Below, one piece after another: positions 15,448 to 23,903 of a stretch of 64,000 nucleotides of DNA. The stretch's first letter is position 1; each line of letters starts with the position of its first letter. A program made the translations under genes and the position numbers. The stretch comes from a virus, in the IMG/VR virus record IMGVR_UViG_3300028840_003271, positions 1 through 64,000 of that record. One strand, written 5' to 3'. Below the pieces are notes generated by a model. It searched no databases. It had not been told where the DNA came from and was given only the letters and a program-made list of their open reading frames with translations.

Positions 15448-15897
15448 CTAAATTATTTTACTTTTCATTTCTTCTCCTTTTTCAATGGGCCAATAATAGG
15501 GAAGGTTGTCGGTTATTTCTGTACCAAAAAATTTTGAATAATACTCTTTATTCTTACGAAGTAAATTACTTTGATGACTTTGATGTAGTTTTTTGTCACC
15601 TAACCAAGGTGGATCTCGATAGGTGTGTTCGGATATTGGTAATGTTTTAAGTTTTTCATGTATAGTGTCTTTATAACCACGCTTTTTCCATTCTACAATC
15701 ATTGCTAAAGTATAATCAAGTAAAGACTGCTCATAACCAGCCCACATTTTTACAGCAGGATGGTTTTTCCATCCGTTCGACAGACCACATAAAGTTCGAA
15801 GAATTTGATAACCCTCAACTCTTTGTTTGCCCAAACGACGAAAATCAAGACATTGTGCAGATTTTGTATAGCTTGAATATGGTAAAAACGTTTGCAT
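15448..15897 (-). CDS. MSMEG_6728-like / endonuclease V-related protein
   Basis: 149 residues. The opening MQTFLPYSSYTKSAQCLD followed by RRLGKQRVEGYQIL and the HPAVKMWAGYE segment match the MSMEG_6728 family, distantly related to T4 pyrimidine-dimer glycosylase (endonuclease V). DNA-repair activity is a family-level suggestion only. The ATG overlaps the stop of the GT29-like gene. Confidence 0.78.
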   Translation of the reverse strand: MQTFLPYSSYTKSAQCLDFRRLGKQRVEGYQILRTLCGLSNGWKNHPAVKMWAGYEQSLLDYTLAMIVEWKKRGYKDTIHEKLKTLPISEHTYRDPPWLGDKKLHQSHQSNLLRKNKEYYSKFFGTEITDNLPYYWPIEKGEEMKSKII

Positions 15898-16457
15898 TAT
15901 AATAATTTAACCTTATCTTGTTTAATCAAGTTCTGAATATGTTTTTGCTCTACATCAAAATCATGATAGCAACTATCTTTTGGAGGTTTATTAAAATAAT
16001 GTCCTTCTTTTCCATCTGTCATTCCATCAAATCCATAAAGGGTTAGTGAGGAAAAAAATTGTAAAAAATACTCAATAGCAAGAATTCCAATCGACGGCCA
16101 TTTTTCCATAGGATTGTGTTGACCTAGTTTTACAGCCACGCTTCTACAAAAATCTTCACCCACGGTTGTATTTTTTTCTCCATAAAATTTTTCAATTTGT
16201 TGTTGAACCGGAGGCATCCACGGAGTCCATTTACAGTGTTGTATAAAAGTATAAATGTGAGAAAATTGACTTTTTGGATGCCATATTACGTCTTCACAAC
16301 AGCGACGAACTAAAAATGTAGATTTTGTTCCAACATCTTTTTCGTAACCGGCTAATTGAAAATTGTTAAAACGTACAACAATATTGAAATCGTCAATATG
16401 ACGACCTAAAGCGTTTCCTAATACTGACGAACCGTTACCAACTAATATTATATTCAT
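15897..16457 (-). CDS. GT29-like sialyltransferase-family protein
   Basis: 186 residues. The N-terminal VGNGSSVLGNALG, then FNIVVRFNNF and AGYEKDVGTKST, correspond to the large sialyl motif of GT29 enzymes (CMP-sugar binding). The C-terminal PSIGILAIEYFL, LYGFDG and HYF correspond to the small and very-small motifs. Such enzymes move a nonulosonic or related sugar from its CMP donor. A CMP-Kdo-synthetase-like gene lies 0.8 kb upstream, which fits supply of a CMP-activated sugar. It is the last gene of the main glycan cluster. Confidence 0.78.
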   Translation of the reverse strand: MNIILVGNGSSVLGNALGRHIDDFNIVVRFNNFQLAGYEKDVGTKSTFLVRRCCEDVIWHPKSQFSHIYTFIQHCKWTPWMPPVQQQIEKFYGEKNTTVGEDFCRSVAVKLGQHNPMEKWPSIGILAIEYFLQFFSSLTLYGFDGMTDGKEGHYFNKPPKDSCYHDFDVEQKHIQNLIKQDKVKLL

Positions 16458-16466
16458 TGTAATCCT

Positions 16467-16565
16467 TTATAGAGACAAAAAATTATGATAATCTTCAGCA
16501 GCATCAATGCTCGTTGCTTTTTCTGTTTTTATACTTCTAACAATGTAGTTTTCATAACGTGTTGT
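16467..16565 (-). pseudogene. Orphan 3' end of a CMP-Kdo-synthetase gene
   Basis: Directly after the stop of the LAGLIDADG gene, and in the same frame, 32 codons are open and end in TAA at 16467. The last 30 residues align without a gap to the last 30 of the CMP-Kdo-synthetase-like protein ending at 17249, with about 8 identities (shared S-I at the motif, D-Y-x-x-F near the end) and several conservative changes. The segment has no start codon. It looks like the original 3' end of that gene, cut off when the endonuclease gene inserted. Confidence 0.68.
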
Positions 16566-17252
16566 TTAAATTAAATTATCAGCAATAAATTTTTGTTTTT
16601 TGTATAACACAGAACATAAATCGTTTTTATACATTAATTGAGCAACATGTTTGATATGTGTTTTTTGTTTAATTTCTAATTTATATAAGTTTTTTTTACG
16701 ACGATAGATGTGACCATAATTAAAACATATTTTAGTTTGAATTTGTTGTAAAATTTTGATACCACCAGAACAAAAACCTAAACATCTTATATGGGAATTG
16801 GAACGATCTTTTCTTTTAAAGATGGTAATAAAACCATCACCATCAAAAAATCCTCGTAACCAGTCAAAAATTACATCTTGTGGCATCTTGGGTAAAAATT
16901 CTAATTTTGATTTATTTTCAAAGATACTTCTTGATCTCAATAATTCAACATCTTCTGTAGACAAACCATATATTTGAAATACATATTTGTAATAATATTT
17001 TTGGTATAATTTATTATAGTTTTTATAATATTTAATGGGATGTGTTGAATGTAATACGTTTCTAATGTATTGTAATATTTTTAGGTTGTTTTTGCTATAT
17101 TTAAGATTAACACCTAAAATAAAACTATCGTTAGAAGTGGTACGGTTATTGGATTGTAAATACCCATCAGCACATAAAAATCCTAGAACATAAGTTGTGC
17201 TAGGTGTCCATGTAACAAGATTTTGAATGTTTGAAGTATATTGTTGTTTCAA
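16566..17252 (-). CDS. LAGLIDADG homing endonuclease
   Basis: 228 residues with two LAGLIDADG helices, YVLGFLCADGYL near residue 25 and DWLRGFFDGDGFIT near residue 135. It is thus a monomeric two-repeat enzyme that would cut a long asymmetric site. The start is TTG, overlapping the TGA of the CMP-Kdo-synthetase-like gene (TTGA); no ATG lies nearby. It is free-standing, without intein splice motifs. Placed between that gene and a leftover of a homologous 3' end, it most likely homes into the 3' part of that gene. Confidence 0.88.
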   Translation of the reverse strand: MKQQYTSNIQNLVTWTPSTTYVLGFLCADGYLQSNNRTTSNDSFILGVNLKYSKNNLKILQYIRNVLHSTHPIKYYKNYNKLYQKYYYKYVFQIYGLSTEDVELLRSRSIFENKSKLEFLPKMPQDVIFDWLRGFFDGDGFITIFKRKDRSNSHIRCLGFCSGGIKILQQIQTKICFNYGHIYRRKKNLYKLEIKQKTHIKHVAQLMYKNDLCSVLYKKQKFIADNLI

Positions 17253-17971
17253 GACTGTATAAAAGTTAAATAATCTTGTTGTGTATTAATAGATATACAC
17301 GATTTTGTTGTAAACGATATTATTTTGTATCCTAATTCTAACCAATATAGTTGTTCTAATTTTTCTGTAGTATTTTGAAATTTAAACTTGTTATTATAAA
17401 TTTGAGCAAGTGTATCGTATTTCATTGTATAAATACCAACATTAATATTTAACATGTTGGTTTTATATGGAATATTGTATCTTGAATAATATAATGCTTT
17501 ATTATATTCAAGTGTTTCATTGTCGTAACCAAAAACAACTTTTGTAATATCATAATTAGTTTTGTTAGTATTTTTAAGTTTGTAATGTAAACATATAATA
17601 TCACATAGTTGTTCATCTAGTTCTACTAATGGTCGTATTAATAAAGGTGTCATATCAGCAATTGGTAAATCACACTGTCTATTTATATATATACCTTTTT
17701 TATCACCAATTTCTAAACTTGCTAAATACATTCTTTCAGTTCCACAAGACGCTTTTCCAGTTTTTATTACTTTTGCTCCAAAATCTTCACACCGTTCTAC
17801 AAGTTCATCGTCTGGAGTAGCAATATAAACATTGTCAATATTATATTCTTTTGTTTGCTCGATTACATTTTCCCAAGTGTGTTGAATAATTGGTTTACAA
17901 TTTTTCTTTAAAAGTAATTTATTTGGTAGTCGTTTACTTGCTAATCTAGCCGGAATTATAATATATTTCAT
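17249..17971 (-). CDS. kdsB: 3-deoxy-manno-octulosonate cytidylyltransferase-like protein
   Basis: 240 residues of a CMP-ulosonate synthetase: nucleotide-binding IIPARLASKRLPNKLL, then PIIQHTWE, YIATPDDELV, the substrate loop KTGKASCGTERMY, QCDLPIAD near the metal site, and LNINVGIYTMKYD. The family makes CMP-Kdo (or a related acid) from CTP for glycan assembly. Its C-terminal 30 residues are duplicated as a relic beyond the endonuclease gene, so the present 3' end may have been replaced. It would serve the GT29-like and KpsC-like transferases of the cluster. Confidence 0.85.
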   Translation of the reverse strand: MKYIIIPARLASKRLPNKLLLKKNCKPIIQHTWENVIEQTKEYNIDNVYIATPDDELVERCEDFGAKVIKTGKASCGTERMYLASLEIGDKKGIYINRQCDLPIADMTPLLIRPLVELDEQLCDIICLHYKLKNTNKTNYDITKVVFGYDNETLEYNKALYYSRYNIPYKTNMLNINVGIYTMKYDTLAQIYNNKFKFQNTTEKLEQLYWLELGYKIISFTTKSCISINTQQDYLTFIQS

Positions 17972-18342
17972 TTCAATAAATCAATTTGTCCTTTATCGAG
18001 AACTTTTTTAAGAGATGCTGATTTTTTTGTTCTGTGGTCTATAACTAAACCAGATTTATAGTTGTAAGTTCGAATCGTTTTTGTGTTATGAATTTTATAA
18101 TCTCGATAGTTCTTTTTTTTAATATTCTTTTCTTGCTCAAAAAATTCTTTTACTTTTTCTTTTAATGTTTGTAATGCTACTTTTTTATTTCTGTGTTGAT
18201 TTCTACCATCAATAGTAACATGAATACCGGTTGGTAGGTGTGTAGCTTTTACAGTCGAACTTGTTTTATTTTTATGCTGACCACCAGGACCCTTACCTTT
18301 AGTATATTCAATTTTAATATCTTTTTTGTTTATTAAACTCAT
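17968..18342 (-). CDS. Class I release-factor-like protein (GGQ domain only)
   Basis: 124 residues. The peptidyl-tRNA hydrolysis motif KGPGGQHKNKTSS is intact, followed by LPTGIHVTI and the helix RNQHRNKKVALQTL. The end, IRTYNYKSGLVIDHRT, copies the domain-3 close of RF1/RF2. The codon-recognition domains are absent, as in ArfB, PrfH and mitochondrial rescue factors, but the RF-like C-terminus differs from ArfB's basic tail. A role in rescuing stalled ribosomes during infection is inferred. It lies in the glycan cluster with ATGA-type overlaps on both sides. Confidence 0.85.
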   Translation of the reverse strand: MSLINKKDIKIEYTKGKGPGGQHKNKTSSTVKATHLPTGIHVTIDGRNQHRNKKVALQTLKEKVKEFFEQEKNIKKKNYRDYKIHNTKTIRTYNYKSGLVIDHRTKKSASLKKVLDKGQIDLLK

Positions 18343-18911
18343 TCTAAATCACTTGGTTTTATTGGTTCAGCACATTTACCACCACACTCTTGACATTTTG
18401 GTTCTAAATTAACTTTAGGAAGTTCTATATTTATGTATGGGTTTTTATCATATTTGTCATTAGATTGAATAACGGTTCCAGGACCAACATTAGGTATATA
18501 TATTTGATCACCCTCTTGAATAGTCCATGAATTTTTGTGTGTATAAACTCCGCCCTTATCGGTTTCATGTCGAACAATATCTTTTGGATCTAAAGGATCT
18601 ATCCAATAAATTTCTAAACAAATCGTATCTTCTATTGCTCGAAACTTATGTTCAATTTCTGGTGGAACATCAGTAAACATACCGTCTGTAACAGTAGTAA
18701 TATCATCGTCATTTTCCATATATAATACAACTTCAAGTTTACCACTGATTACATAAAATCGGTTCCATTTTGCTTTATGTTTATGTCTTGAGCACTCATA
18801 TCCAGCATTACTACGAATAATATGAACTTCAGATGTTGGTCCTTCAAATATACATTGTGTGGTTCCCCATCGTTTGGACTGAAATGCCCCTTGTAAAGTT
18901 TTATGTCCCAT
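18339..18911 (-). CDS. Cupin-domain protein, mannose-6-P isomerase type
   Basis: 190 residues. A double-stranded beta-helix domain with metal ligands in HKHKAKWNRFYVISG and PPEIEHKF is typical of cupins of the sugar-isomerase type. The C-terminal tail carries CQECGGKC, a small zinc site not usual for the family. Sugar isomerisation or epimerisation would fit its place beside the CMP-Kdo-synthetase-like and pyruvyltransferase genes, but a regulatory cupin cannot be excluded. Confidence 0.72.
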   Translation of the reverse strand: MGHKTLQGAFQSKRWGTTQCIFEGPTSEVHIIRSNAGYECSRHKHKAKWNRFYVISGKLEVVLYMENDDDITTVTDGMFTDVPPEIEHKFRAIEDTICLEIYWIDPLDPKDIVRHETDKGGVYTHKNSWTIQEGDQIYIPNVGPGTVIQSNDKYDKNPYINIELPKVNLEPKCQECGGKCAEPIKPSDLE

Positions 18912-19006
18912 TATCTTACTCTCATATCTATTTCCAGTAAATCCTCGTTATTGTAGAACTTTGTACCAAGAAAAGCCCTAAATATATAATTACTCTTAAC
19001 AGACAA
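18911..19006 (-). other. Short open frame, TTG start or gene relic
   Basis: A frame of 31 codons from TTG at 19006 (GGAAAA just upstream) ends at 18911 in a TAATG overlap with the cupin gene start, as real genes here do. The peptide (SNYIFRAFLGTKFYNNEDLL in part) looks like the C-terminus of a larger enzyme. The frame stays open about five more codons upstream to an in-frame stop, without ATG. It is either a tiny gene or the tail of a deleted one. A second 18-codon ATG frame (19052-18996) overlaps it. Confidence 0.35.
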
Positions 19007-19048
19007 TTTTCCACGAGTTTTTTAAGAAATTTTCTGTTTGTTGTTCTA

Positions 19049-19870
19049 TCATACCCAATCAAATTTAGGTCGGTGTTTTTGTAATTTTTTTAAAAGTCGT
19101 TTTTTATAATAAATAATTCTACGTAAAATTGGTTCTGAAATTTTAATATTGTTATTTGAAAAATATTCTCTCATCATATATCTAGGAATAATACGATTTA
19201 AACTTAAGCGTGGATGTTTGTCGATTGAGAGTAAAACATAATATAACATTCTAAAAAAGATATTACTATATATATCCATATCAGTAGATGTACCAACAGC
19301 AAACTGGTCAATATTTTGATAGAATCTTGGTATAACAATAGTTTTATTTTTGACTAAATCTAGTATAGATTGTGTAAGCGATTCTAAAAATAAGTTGTCA
19401 AACCGATTACGTATAACATATTTATATTTGAATGATAAACGCTCTTCGTGTGTAAGTTTAAGTTGATTTACTTTCCAAATATTATAAAACATTGCTAGAT
19501 GATTATGTATACTTGTTCCAGCACATTTATTACAAAAGAAACTTTTTGATTGACACCTACAACCGTTTTGAAAATTTTTGAATTTACTCAAAGTATACAA
19601 ATTATTTTTTGTTTCTTTTGTATATGGATAATAAGAACAAGATATTGGTTTATATAGAGATATTAGTTCGTTGATATTTACGTTTGGTTCTTTTATTTGT
19701 TTTGGTTTTTTTATGAGCGGTGGAATAACAAATTTCCAAGTAACAATAAAAATATCACAATCATAATTTAATTTTTTGAGAGGAAAAAGTATGTGTTGCT
19801 CAAATGACGGATAACACTTTGTATATTCTCGTGGAGAGCCAGATATGCAAATAGCAACCTTGTTATTCAT
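19049..19870 (-). CDS. Putative glycosyltransferase, SGxPRE family, copy A
   Basis: 273 residues. It opens AICISGSPREYTKCYPSF and later has DIFIVTWKF and YVIRNRFDNLF, where R-x-R-F-D could serve as the metal/nucleotide site of a GT-A-like fold. A CxC/CxxC knuckle (GCRCQSKSFFCNKC) sits mid-protein. Paralogues with the same order of motifs are at 28095-28826 and 37165-37983; the latter shares the Cys knuckle. I know of similar proteins in glycan loci of large viruses, but no named family. Sugar transfer is inferred. Confidence 0.65.
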   Translation of the reverse strand: MNNKVAICISGSPREYTKCYPSFEQHILFPLKKLNYDCDIFIVTWKFVIPPLIKKPKQIKEPNVNINELISLYKPISCSYYPYTKETKNNLYTLSKFKNFQNGCRCQSKSFFCNKCAGTSIHNHLAMFYNIWKVNQLKLTHEERLSFKYKYVIRNRFDNLFLESLTQSILDLVKNKTIVIPRFYQNIDQFAVGTSTDMDIYSNIFFRMLYYVLLSIDKHPRLSLNRIIPRYMMREYFSNNNIKISEPILRRIIYYKKRLLKKLQKHRPKFDWV

Positions 19871-20709
19871 TATTGTATATAACTTACTAAATATGGTTTA
19901 GAATAACCTTCTTTATACCACACTGCTCCCAAATTTTTTAACCAAGATACATATAAACCAAGATTTTTATGATAGGAATTTGGTACAACAACAACACTTC
20001 TTGGATAGTTGTTTTGACTTATTATTAAAGCAAGTATAGCAAAATGACAACGATCAGTAACAATTGTTCTATATTTTGATGCTAAATTAGCATATTCTTC
20101 GAGAGTGTTACATTTTTGAACAGGGTCTCCAAGATTTTCTTTTCTATGAATAATGCCTTCGTGAGTTCTTGTTTTTAACCATATACCAACGTCTTCTGTT
20201 GGTTCTGAAACGGGTTTTTTCCATTCTAAACCCAATCCTAAATCTGGTGCTAATTCAGCACCTTTATAAAACTGTTGACTGAAATATTCACGAGCATACA
20301 CTTTATGGTAGGGTAAATCTTCTTTACCAAGAAAAGATTGTGGTAATATTGTAACTTTTTTACCCGTTTTAAGTGCTTTAATTCTTGCTTTAAGGTGGGT
20401 AGTTGTGTGTAATTTATGTGTGGGTGGATAAGTAATATCAATGGGTGGTGAATGAATTCCTTTACCCATAACTCCACCACCACTTACAGCATATTCATCT
20501 ACAGAATTAAATCTTTTTTCGTTCCAATTAAGTTCGTGTCCTTTAGGAATATCAAATTTTATATAATTAATATTAAATTTTTTCAATAATTGAAACATCC
20601 CTTGTTTATGAACTTCGTCACTAACAGAACCCCGATTGACTATAAGGCCAATTTTTTTATTTTGTAGAGGAGTAAAGATGGGTTCAAATTTTTCTAGTGG
20701 TAATAACAC
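19870..20709 (-). CDS. Polysaccharide pyruvyltransferase family protein
   Basis: 279 residues of GT-B-like fold. SGGGVMG, VTILPQSF, TDRCHFAILALI and VVPNSYHKN match, in order, the conserved blocks of CsaB/WcaK-type pyruvyltransferases, which add a ketal-linked pyruvate from phosphoenolpyruvate to sugars. The start is GTG at 20709 with AAGGA six bases upstream. It would give the glycan an acidic group, as would the sulfotransferases nearby. Confidence 0.82.
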   Translation of the reverse strand: MLLPLEKFEPIFTPLQNKKIGLIVNRGSVSDEVHKQGMFQLLKKFNINYIKFDIPKGHELNWNEKRFNSVDEYAVSGGGVMGKGIHSPPIDITYPPTHKLHTTTHLKARIKALKTGKKVTILPQSFLGKEDLPYHKVYAREYFSQQFYKGAELAPDLGLGLEWKKPVSEPTEDVGIWLKTRTHEGIIHRKENLGDPVQKCNTLEEYANLASKYRTIVTDRCHFAILALIISQNNYPRSVVVVPNSYHKNLGLYVSWLKNLGAVWYKEGYSKPYLVSYIQ

Positions 20710-20719
20710 TGTGTTTCCT

Positions 20720-21031
20720 TTAAATTTTTATTACAATATCGTAAAATTTGTCTGAATTATTATTAGCAAAATCTTCGTTTACTATATTAATATTTTGATT
20801 AGACCCGTCTGAAAATAATGTATGGTTGGTGTGCTTTTCAATTATTGGAAAATATGTTATGAGATTATATTCTTGAATATATTTTTCAAATAAGTTTACC
20901 GTTTCGTCTAATGGGTGATACAAACTACGACAAATCAACAAACCGTCTCCATCACCACAAGCACTAAATACATGCCGAGTTAAACAATCAAACGTTGAAA
21001 GTAATAAGTCGTTTTTTCTGTTGTGATCCAT
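20720..21031 (-). CDS. Hypothetical protein
   Basis: 103 residues, mixed composition, with an Asn-rich C-terminal part and no recognised motif. ATG at 21031 without a strong Shine-Dalgarno; its stop is 11 bases from the pyruvyltransferase start. Shared context suggests a glycan-cluster accessory, nothing more. Confidence 0.5.
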   Translation of the reverse strand: MDHNRKNDLLLSTFDCLTRHVFSACGDGDGLLICRSLYHPLDETVNLFEKYIQEYNLITYFPIIEKHTNHTLFSDGSNQNINIVNEDFANNNSDKFYDIVIKI

Positions 21032-21034
21032 CGT

Positions 21035-22063
21035 TTATTTTTTTCTCTTTAATATTTTAAGTATACACGGTTTAATATGTTGCCACGCTTCTCCAGATTT
21101 TAATTCATCTGGTGACCATTCAGCATATGCTGTGTCATAAGCCCATTGTTGTCTTAATTCGTCATTCGGAATATATGGATTATTTATTGTTGAAATGTCG
21201 TGACTAGTGATATTATAAACCATAGAACCTTTATCGTGTGTGATAACTGGAATACCAGCAAGTGTAGCGTCTACACCAACATTTGAATTAAATGTAACTA
21301 CACACCAACAGTTTTCTAAATCCTTTTCTAAACCATTAAGTTTATTGTTGTATGCCTGATAGTGTGGTAAATTTTTAATTTGTTCTGGATTTTCGTTTTG
21401 ACTAATAATAATGTCGTCGTAATGAAAAGCAATATAAGCTAGACATTCCCAGTGTTTTAAAATTTTGTCTGTAATTTTGTCATAAATGACAGCTTTCCAT
21501 TCTTTTGCTGGTAGTGGTAAACGAGCTATTGCTATATTTTTTGGATGTATTCGATAAATAATTGGTCGATTGGTATGTTGTCGTATATTCTTTATAGTTT
21601 TATAAACCCAATCTGTAAAATCAGTGTGACATACCGAACTATCAGTTATAACTTGTTCAACAACTAAAATATGTTCACCATCTTTTCTCCAAGACTTCAA
21701 TTCCATATTAAACTTTTTCCATCTATCCGATGGGCTGTTTTGATTACAAAAATTTGCTCGACCATTAAGACCATTAATTCCAACAGAAAAACACGACCCC
21801 TTTTTAAGATATCCACCTTCAATAATAATATGTGGTTTTTTAAAATCTCTATGATGTTTTTGTAATAATCGTTTTATGTTTTTTTTGGTATTACATAAAG
21901 GTTTATATGTTCCGTGTGTTACTAATATATTACAATTATAATATTTACTAGTTCTTACTTGACGTTCAAATAAATATACATTTTTGTCTAAAGATAGTCC
22001 TTGTAAAAAAGAATGAATTTCGTCTTGTATATTATTTGAAACATAAGCTCCGATTGTTAACAT
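21035..22063 (-). CDS. KpsC-like capsule glycosyltransferase, copy A
   Basis: 342 residues. The C-terminal half carries CWCVVTFNSNVGVDATLAG and PVITHDKGSMVYNI. These resemble the Ser/Asn-rich nucleotide loop and G-x-PV segment of KpsC/LipB-type transferases, many of which use CMP-Kdo. The middle has GINGLNGRANFCN, NSPSDRWKK and SWRKDGEHILVVEQ, blocks shared by the paralogues at 24500, 39989 and 43018 and less clearly 31222 and 38821. A ca. 50-residue insertion around WKAVIYDKITDK distinguishes it. Acceptor unknown. Confidence 0.7.
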   Translation of the reverse strand: MLTIGAYVSNNIQDEIHSFLQGLSLDKNVYLFERQVRTSKYYNCNILVTHGTYKPLCNTKKNIKRLLQKHHRDFKKPHIIIEGGYLKKGSCFSVGINGLNGRANFCNQNSPSDRWKKFNMELKSWRKDGEHILVVEQVITDSSVCHTDFTDWVYKTIKNIRQHTNRPIIYRIHPKNIAIARLPLPAKEWKAVIYDKITDKILKHWECLAYIAFHYDDIIISQNENPEQIKNLPHYQAYNNKLNGLEKDLENCWCVVTFNSNVGVDATLAGIPVITHDKGSMVYNITSHDISTINNPYIPNDELRQQWAYDTAYAEWSPDELKSGEAWQHIKPCILKILKRKK

Positions 22064-22683
22064 TTTTTAATAAGATAAAAATCTAGATGTTTTCGTTGAA
22101 CTAATTGTTTTCCGTGTTGTGTACAACCTTCAGGATAACCCTTTTTGTTATAATGCTGAGGATATCCCAATAATATCATTCCATACGGTTGATATGTTGA
22201 AGGTATTTGGTAATTTGATAATATGTTTTTCCATGGTTTTTTACCATGGTCGGTATTGTCCATTTCACTCCATAATGATATCCAGCACGAACCAATACCT
22301 TTAGCGGTTGCTAATAATAGTATGTTTTGAATTGATGCTGCTACATTTTGTATTGATAAATTTTTCCATAATTTTCCTTGTGCTCCTTTAGAAGTGTCAG
22401 CAAAAACAATAATGATTATTGAAGCATCTCCCATCCAATTATGTTTTATATTAGATAAACGATAACGATTTAATGTAAAATCTGAAATTTCTCTTTTATC
22501 ATTTAAAATTAAAAACCGCTGATTTTGACTGTTTGAACCAGAAGGGGCATAAATTCCTGCTTCAATCAAATCTCCTAAATCTTTTGGTGAAATTTTTTCA
22601 TTATTAAATTTACGAACAGAACGACGATTTAAAATAACTTCTTGAACTATTTTTGCTTTATCCGGTGGTTCTGGATATGACAT
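22057..22683 (-). CDS. Nitroreductase-family flavoprotein
   Basis: 208 residues. NRRSVRKF near the N-terminus and APSGSNSQNQRF are the FMN-binding blocks, and GIGSCWISLW the conserved C-terminal part, of the nitroreductase family. The ATG at 22683 with AAAGGT upstream is preferred over an in-frame GTG at 22713. Nitroreductase-like proteins occur in some capsule loci; redox change of a sugar or cofactor is inferred. It overlaps the following KpsC-like gene by seven bases. Confidence 0.78.
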   Translation of the reverse strand: MSYPEPPDKAKIVQEVILNRRSVRKFNNEKISPKDLGDLIEAGIYAPSGSNSQNQRFLILNDKREISDFTLNRYRLSNIKHNWMGDASIIIIVFADTSKGAQGKLWKNLSIQNVAASIQNILLLATAKGIGSCWISLWSEMDNTDHGKKPWKNILSNYQIPSTYQPYGMILLGYPQHYNKKGYPEGCTQHGKQLVQRKHLDFYLIKKC

Positions 22684-22715
22684 ATCGTACTTACCTTTAT
22701 TAAATATGCTCACGA

Positions 22716-23303
22716 TTACAATCGTCCTCTTTTATTGATGAAGCCTTTATTTATAAAAAATAACCCATGTCGTTTTATCCAATTTTTATGAGTTCTAACA
22801 CACTTCTTTTTTATTTGTTCAATATCTTTTTCGAGAAAAGAAAATCCTATATTAGTTATTTTTTTTATCCAATATTCTGGATGTTGTTCGTTTACATGCC
22901 ATCCATTACTCTTGTTTTTTCTTGGTATTGGTGGTGGAGGATGTGCGGTTACCACTAAATATTTACAACAAGAAAAATCATTTAATACATTTAAAACATA
23001 TTGTTCTTCTAAATGTTCCAAAAATTCAATCGACCAACACAAATCAAAATAATTTTCATTACTTAAAAATGAACCAGTTCGATAATCATGAATTATAGTG
23101 TGTGGATTTTTAGTTATTGCTCTTTTATCTCCATCAACTCCAACCCAACTAACATTATATTTTTTAGCAAATTTTTCCACACCACCCTGCCCACATCCCA
23201 TATCAAACATGGATTTAATATTATATTTTTTAATTATATATTTAAATACTGGTTCGTCCATCCATGTTTTACCAGGTAGTTGTGATATTGGTTTTAATGC
23301 CAT
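22716..23303 (-). CDS. Class I SAM methyltransferase
   Basis: 195 residues. Motif I MFDMGCGQGGVEKFA, acidic strand VGVDGDKR and the DLCWSIEFLEHL block are typical of small-molecule/sugar methyltransferases of the UbiE type. The C-terminus is strongly basic. It overlaps the preceding methyltransferase gene by ten bases and would methylate a sugar of the glycan. Confidence 0.78.
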   Translation of the reverse strand: MALKPISQLPGKTWMDEPVFKYIIKKYNIKSMFDMGCGQGGVEKFAKKYNVSWVGVDGDKRAITKNPHTIIHDYRTGSFLSNENYFDLCWSIEFLEHLEEQYVLNVLNDFSCCKYLVVTAHPPPPIPRKNKSNGWHVNEQHPEYWIKKITNIGFSFLEKDIEQIKKKCVRTHKNWIKRHGLFFINKGFINKRGRL

Positions 23304-23893
23304 TTTCTATTTCTTTCTATTTCTTTATATTTATCTATTACTTCCATTTCTCGATTCCAAACTATTCCTAAACCAGTAAATTCTTGTAATAATATATAAG
23401 GTTTTTTCCATGCAAACGCTCGAAAAATTGAACCGACTTCTGCCATATGAACCTGTCCAAATTGAGCACCATTGAGACGACCACAATCGTGAAAAATAAT
23501 AATTCCATTATGACGAACTAATGAAGTATAATTTTGAATGTCGTTGACTACACCCCAAATTGAATGGTCGCCATCAATAAGTAGAATGTCAATTTCTCGT
23601 TTATGAAGTAATTGTTTAACAGTATTAACGGTTTTAGGAGATTTTGAATCACCCAATACTAAATGTGCAGAATGTGTTTTTTGCAAATCTTGAACCGTTT
23701 TTTCCAACTGAAATATTTTTTTACGTCCAATATCTACACTAATTAATAGTCCACCTTTATCTATAATTGGACCAATAGTTCGTAATGAATCTCCTTCCGC
23801 ACCACCAATTTCAACATATGTTTTTTTCTTCTCTATTAATTGAAGAATATGAAGCAATGTTTGTGATTCCCATGGAGTTGTTGCTAGTATCAT
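23294..23893 (-). CDS. CmcI-like SAM methyltransferase, copy A
   Basis: 199 residues. TYVEIGGAEGDSLRTI forms the SAM loop; DILLIDGDHSIWGVVND and IIFHDCG are the metal-binding and catalytic blocks of Methyltransf_24/CmcI-type O-methyltransferases. A clear paralogue lies at 30654-31232, with the same LQE/IQE..GxGIVWNR end. The function is likely O-methylation of a glycan unit using a divalent metal. Confidence 0.8.
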   Translation of the reverse strand: MILATTPWESQTLLHILQLIEKKKTYVEIGGAEGDSLRTIGPIIDKGGLLISVDIGRKKIFQLEKTVQDLQKTHSAHLVLGDSKSPKTVNTVKQLLHKREIDILLIDGDHSIWGVVNDIQNYTSLVRHNGIIIFHDCGRLNGAQFGQVHMAEVGSIFRAFAWKKPYILLQEFTGLGIVWNREMEVIDKYKEIERNRKWH

Positions 23894-23903
23894 TTTTTAC
23901 CTA

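Noticed and set aside
16467-17252. Intein in the CMP-Kdo-synthetase gene
   Set aside because: The upstream gene ends with its own stop, the endonuclease frame has its own start and stop, and no splice-junction Cys/Ser or HN motif is seen.
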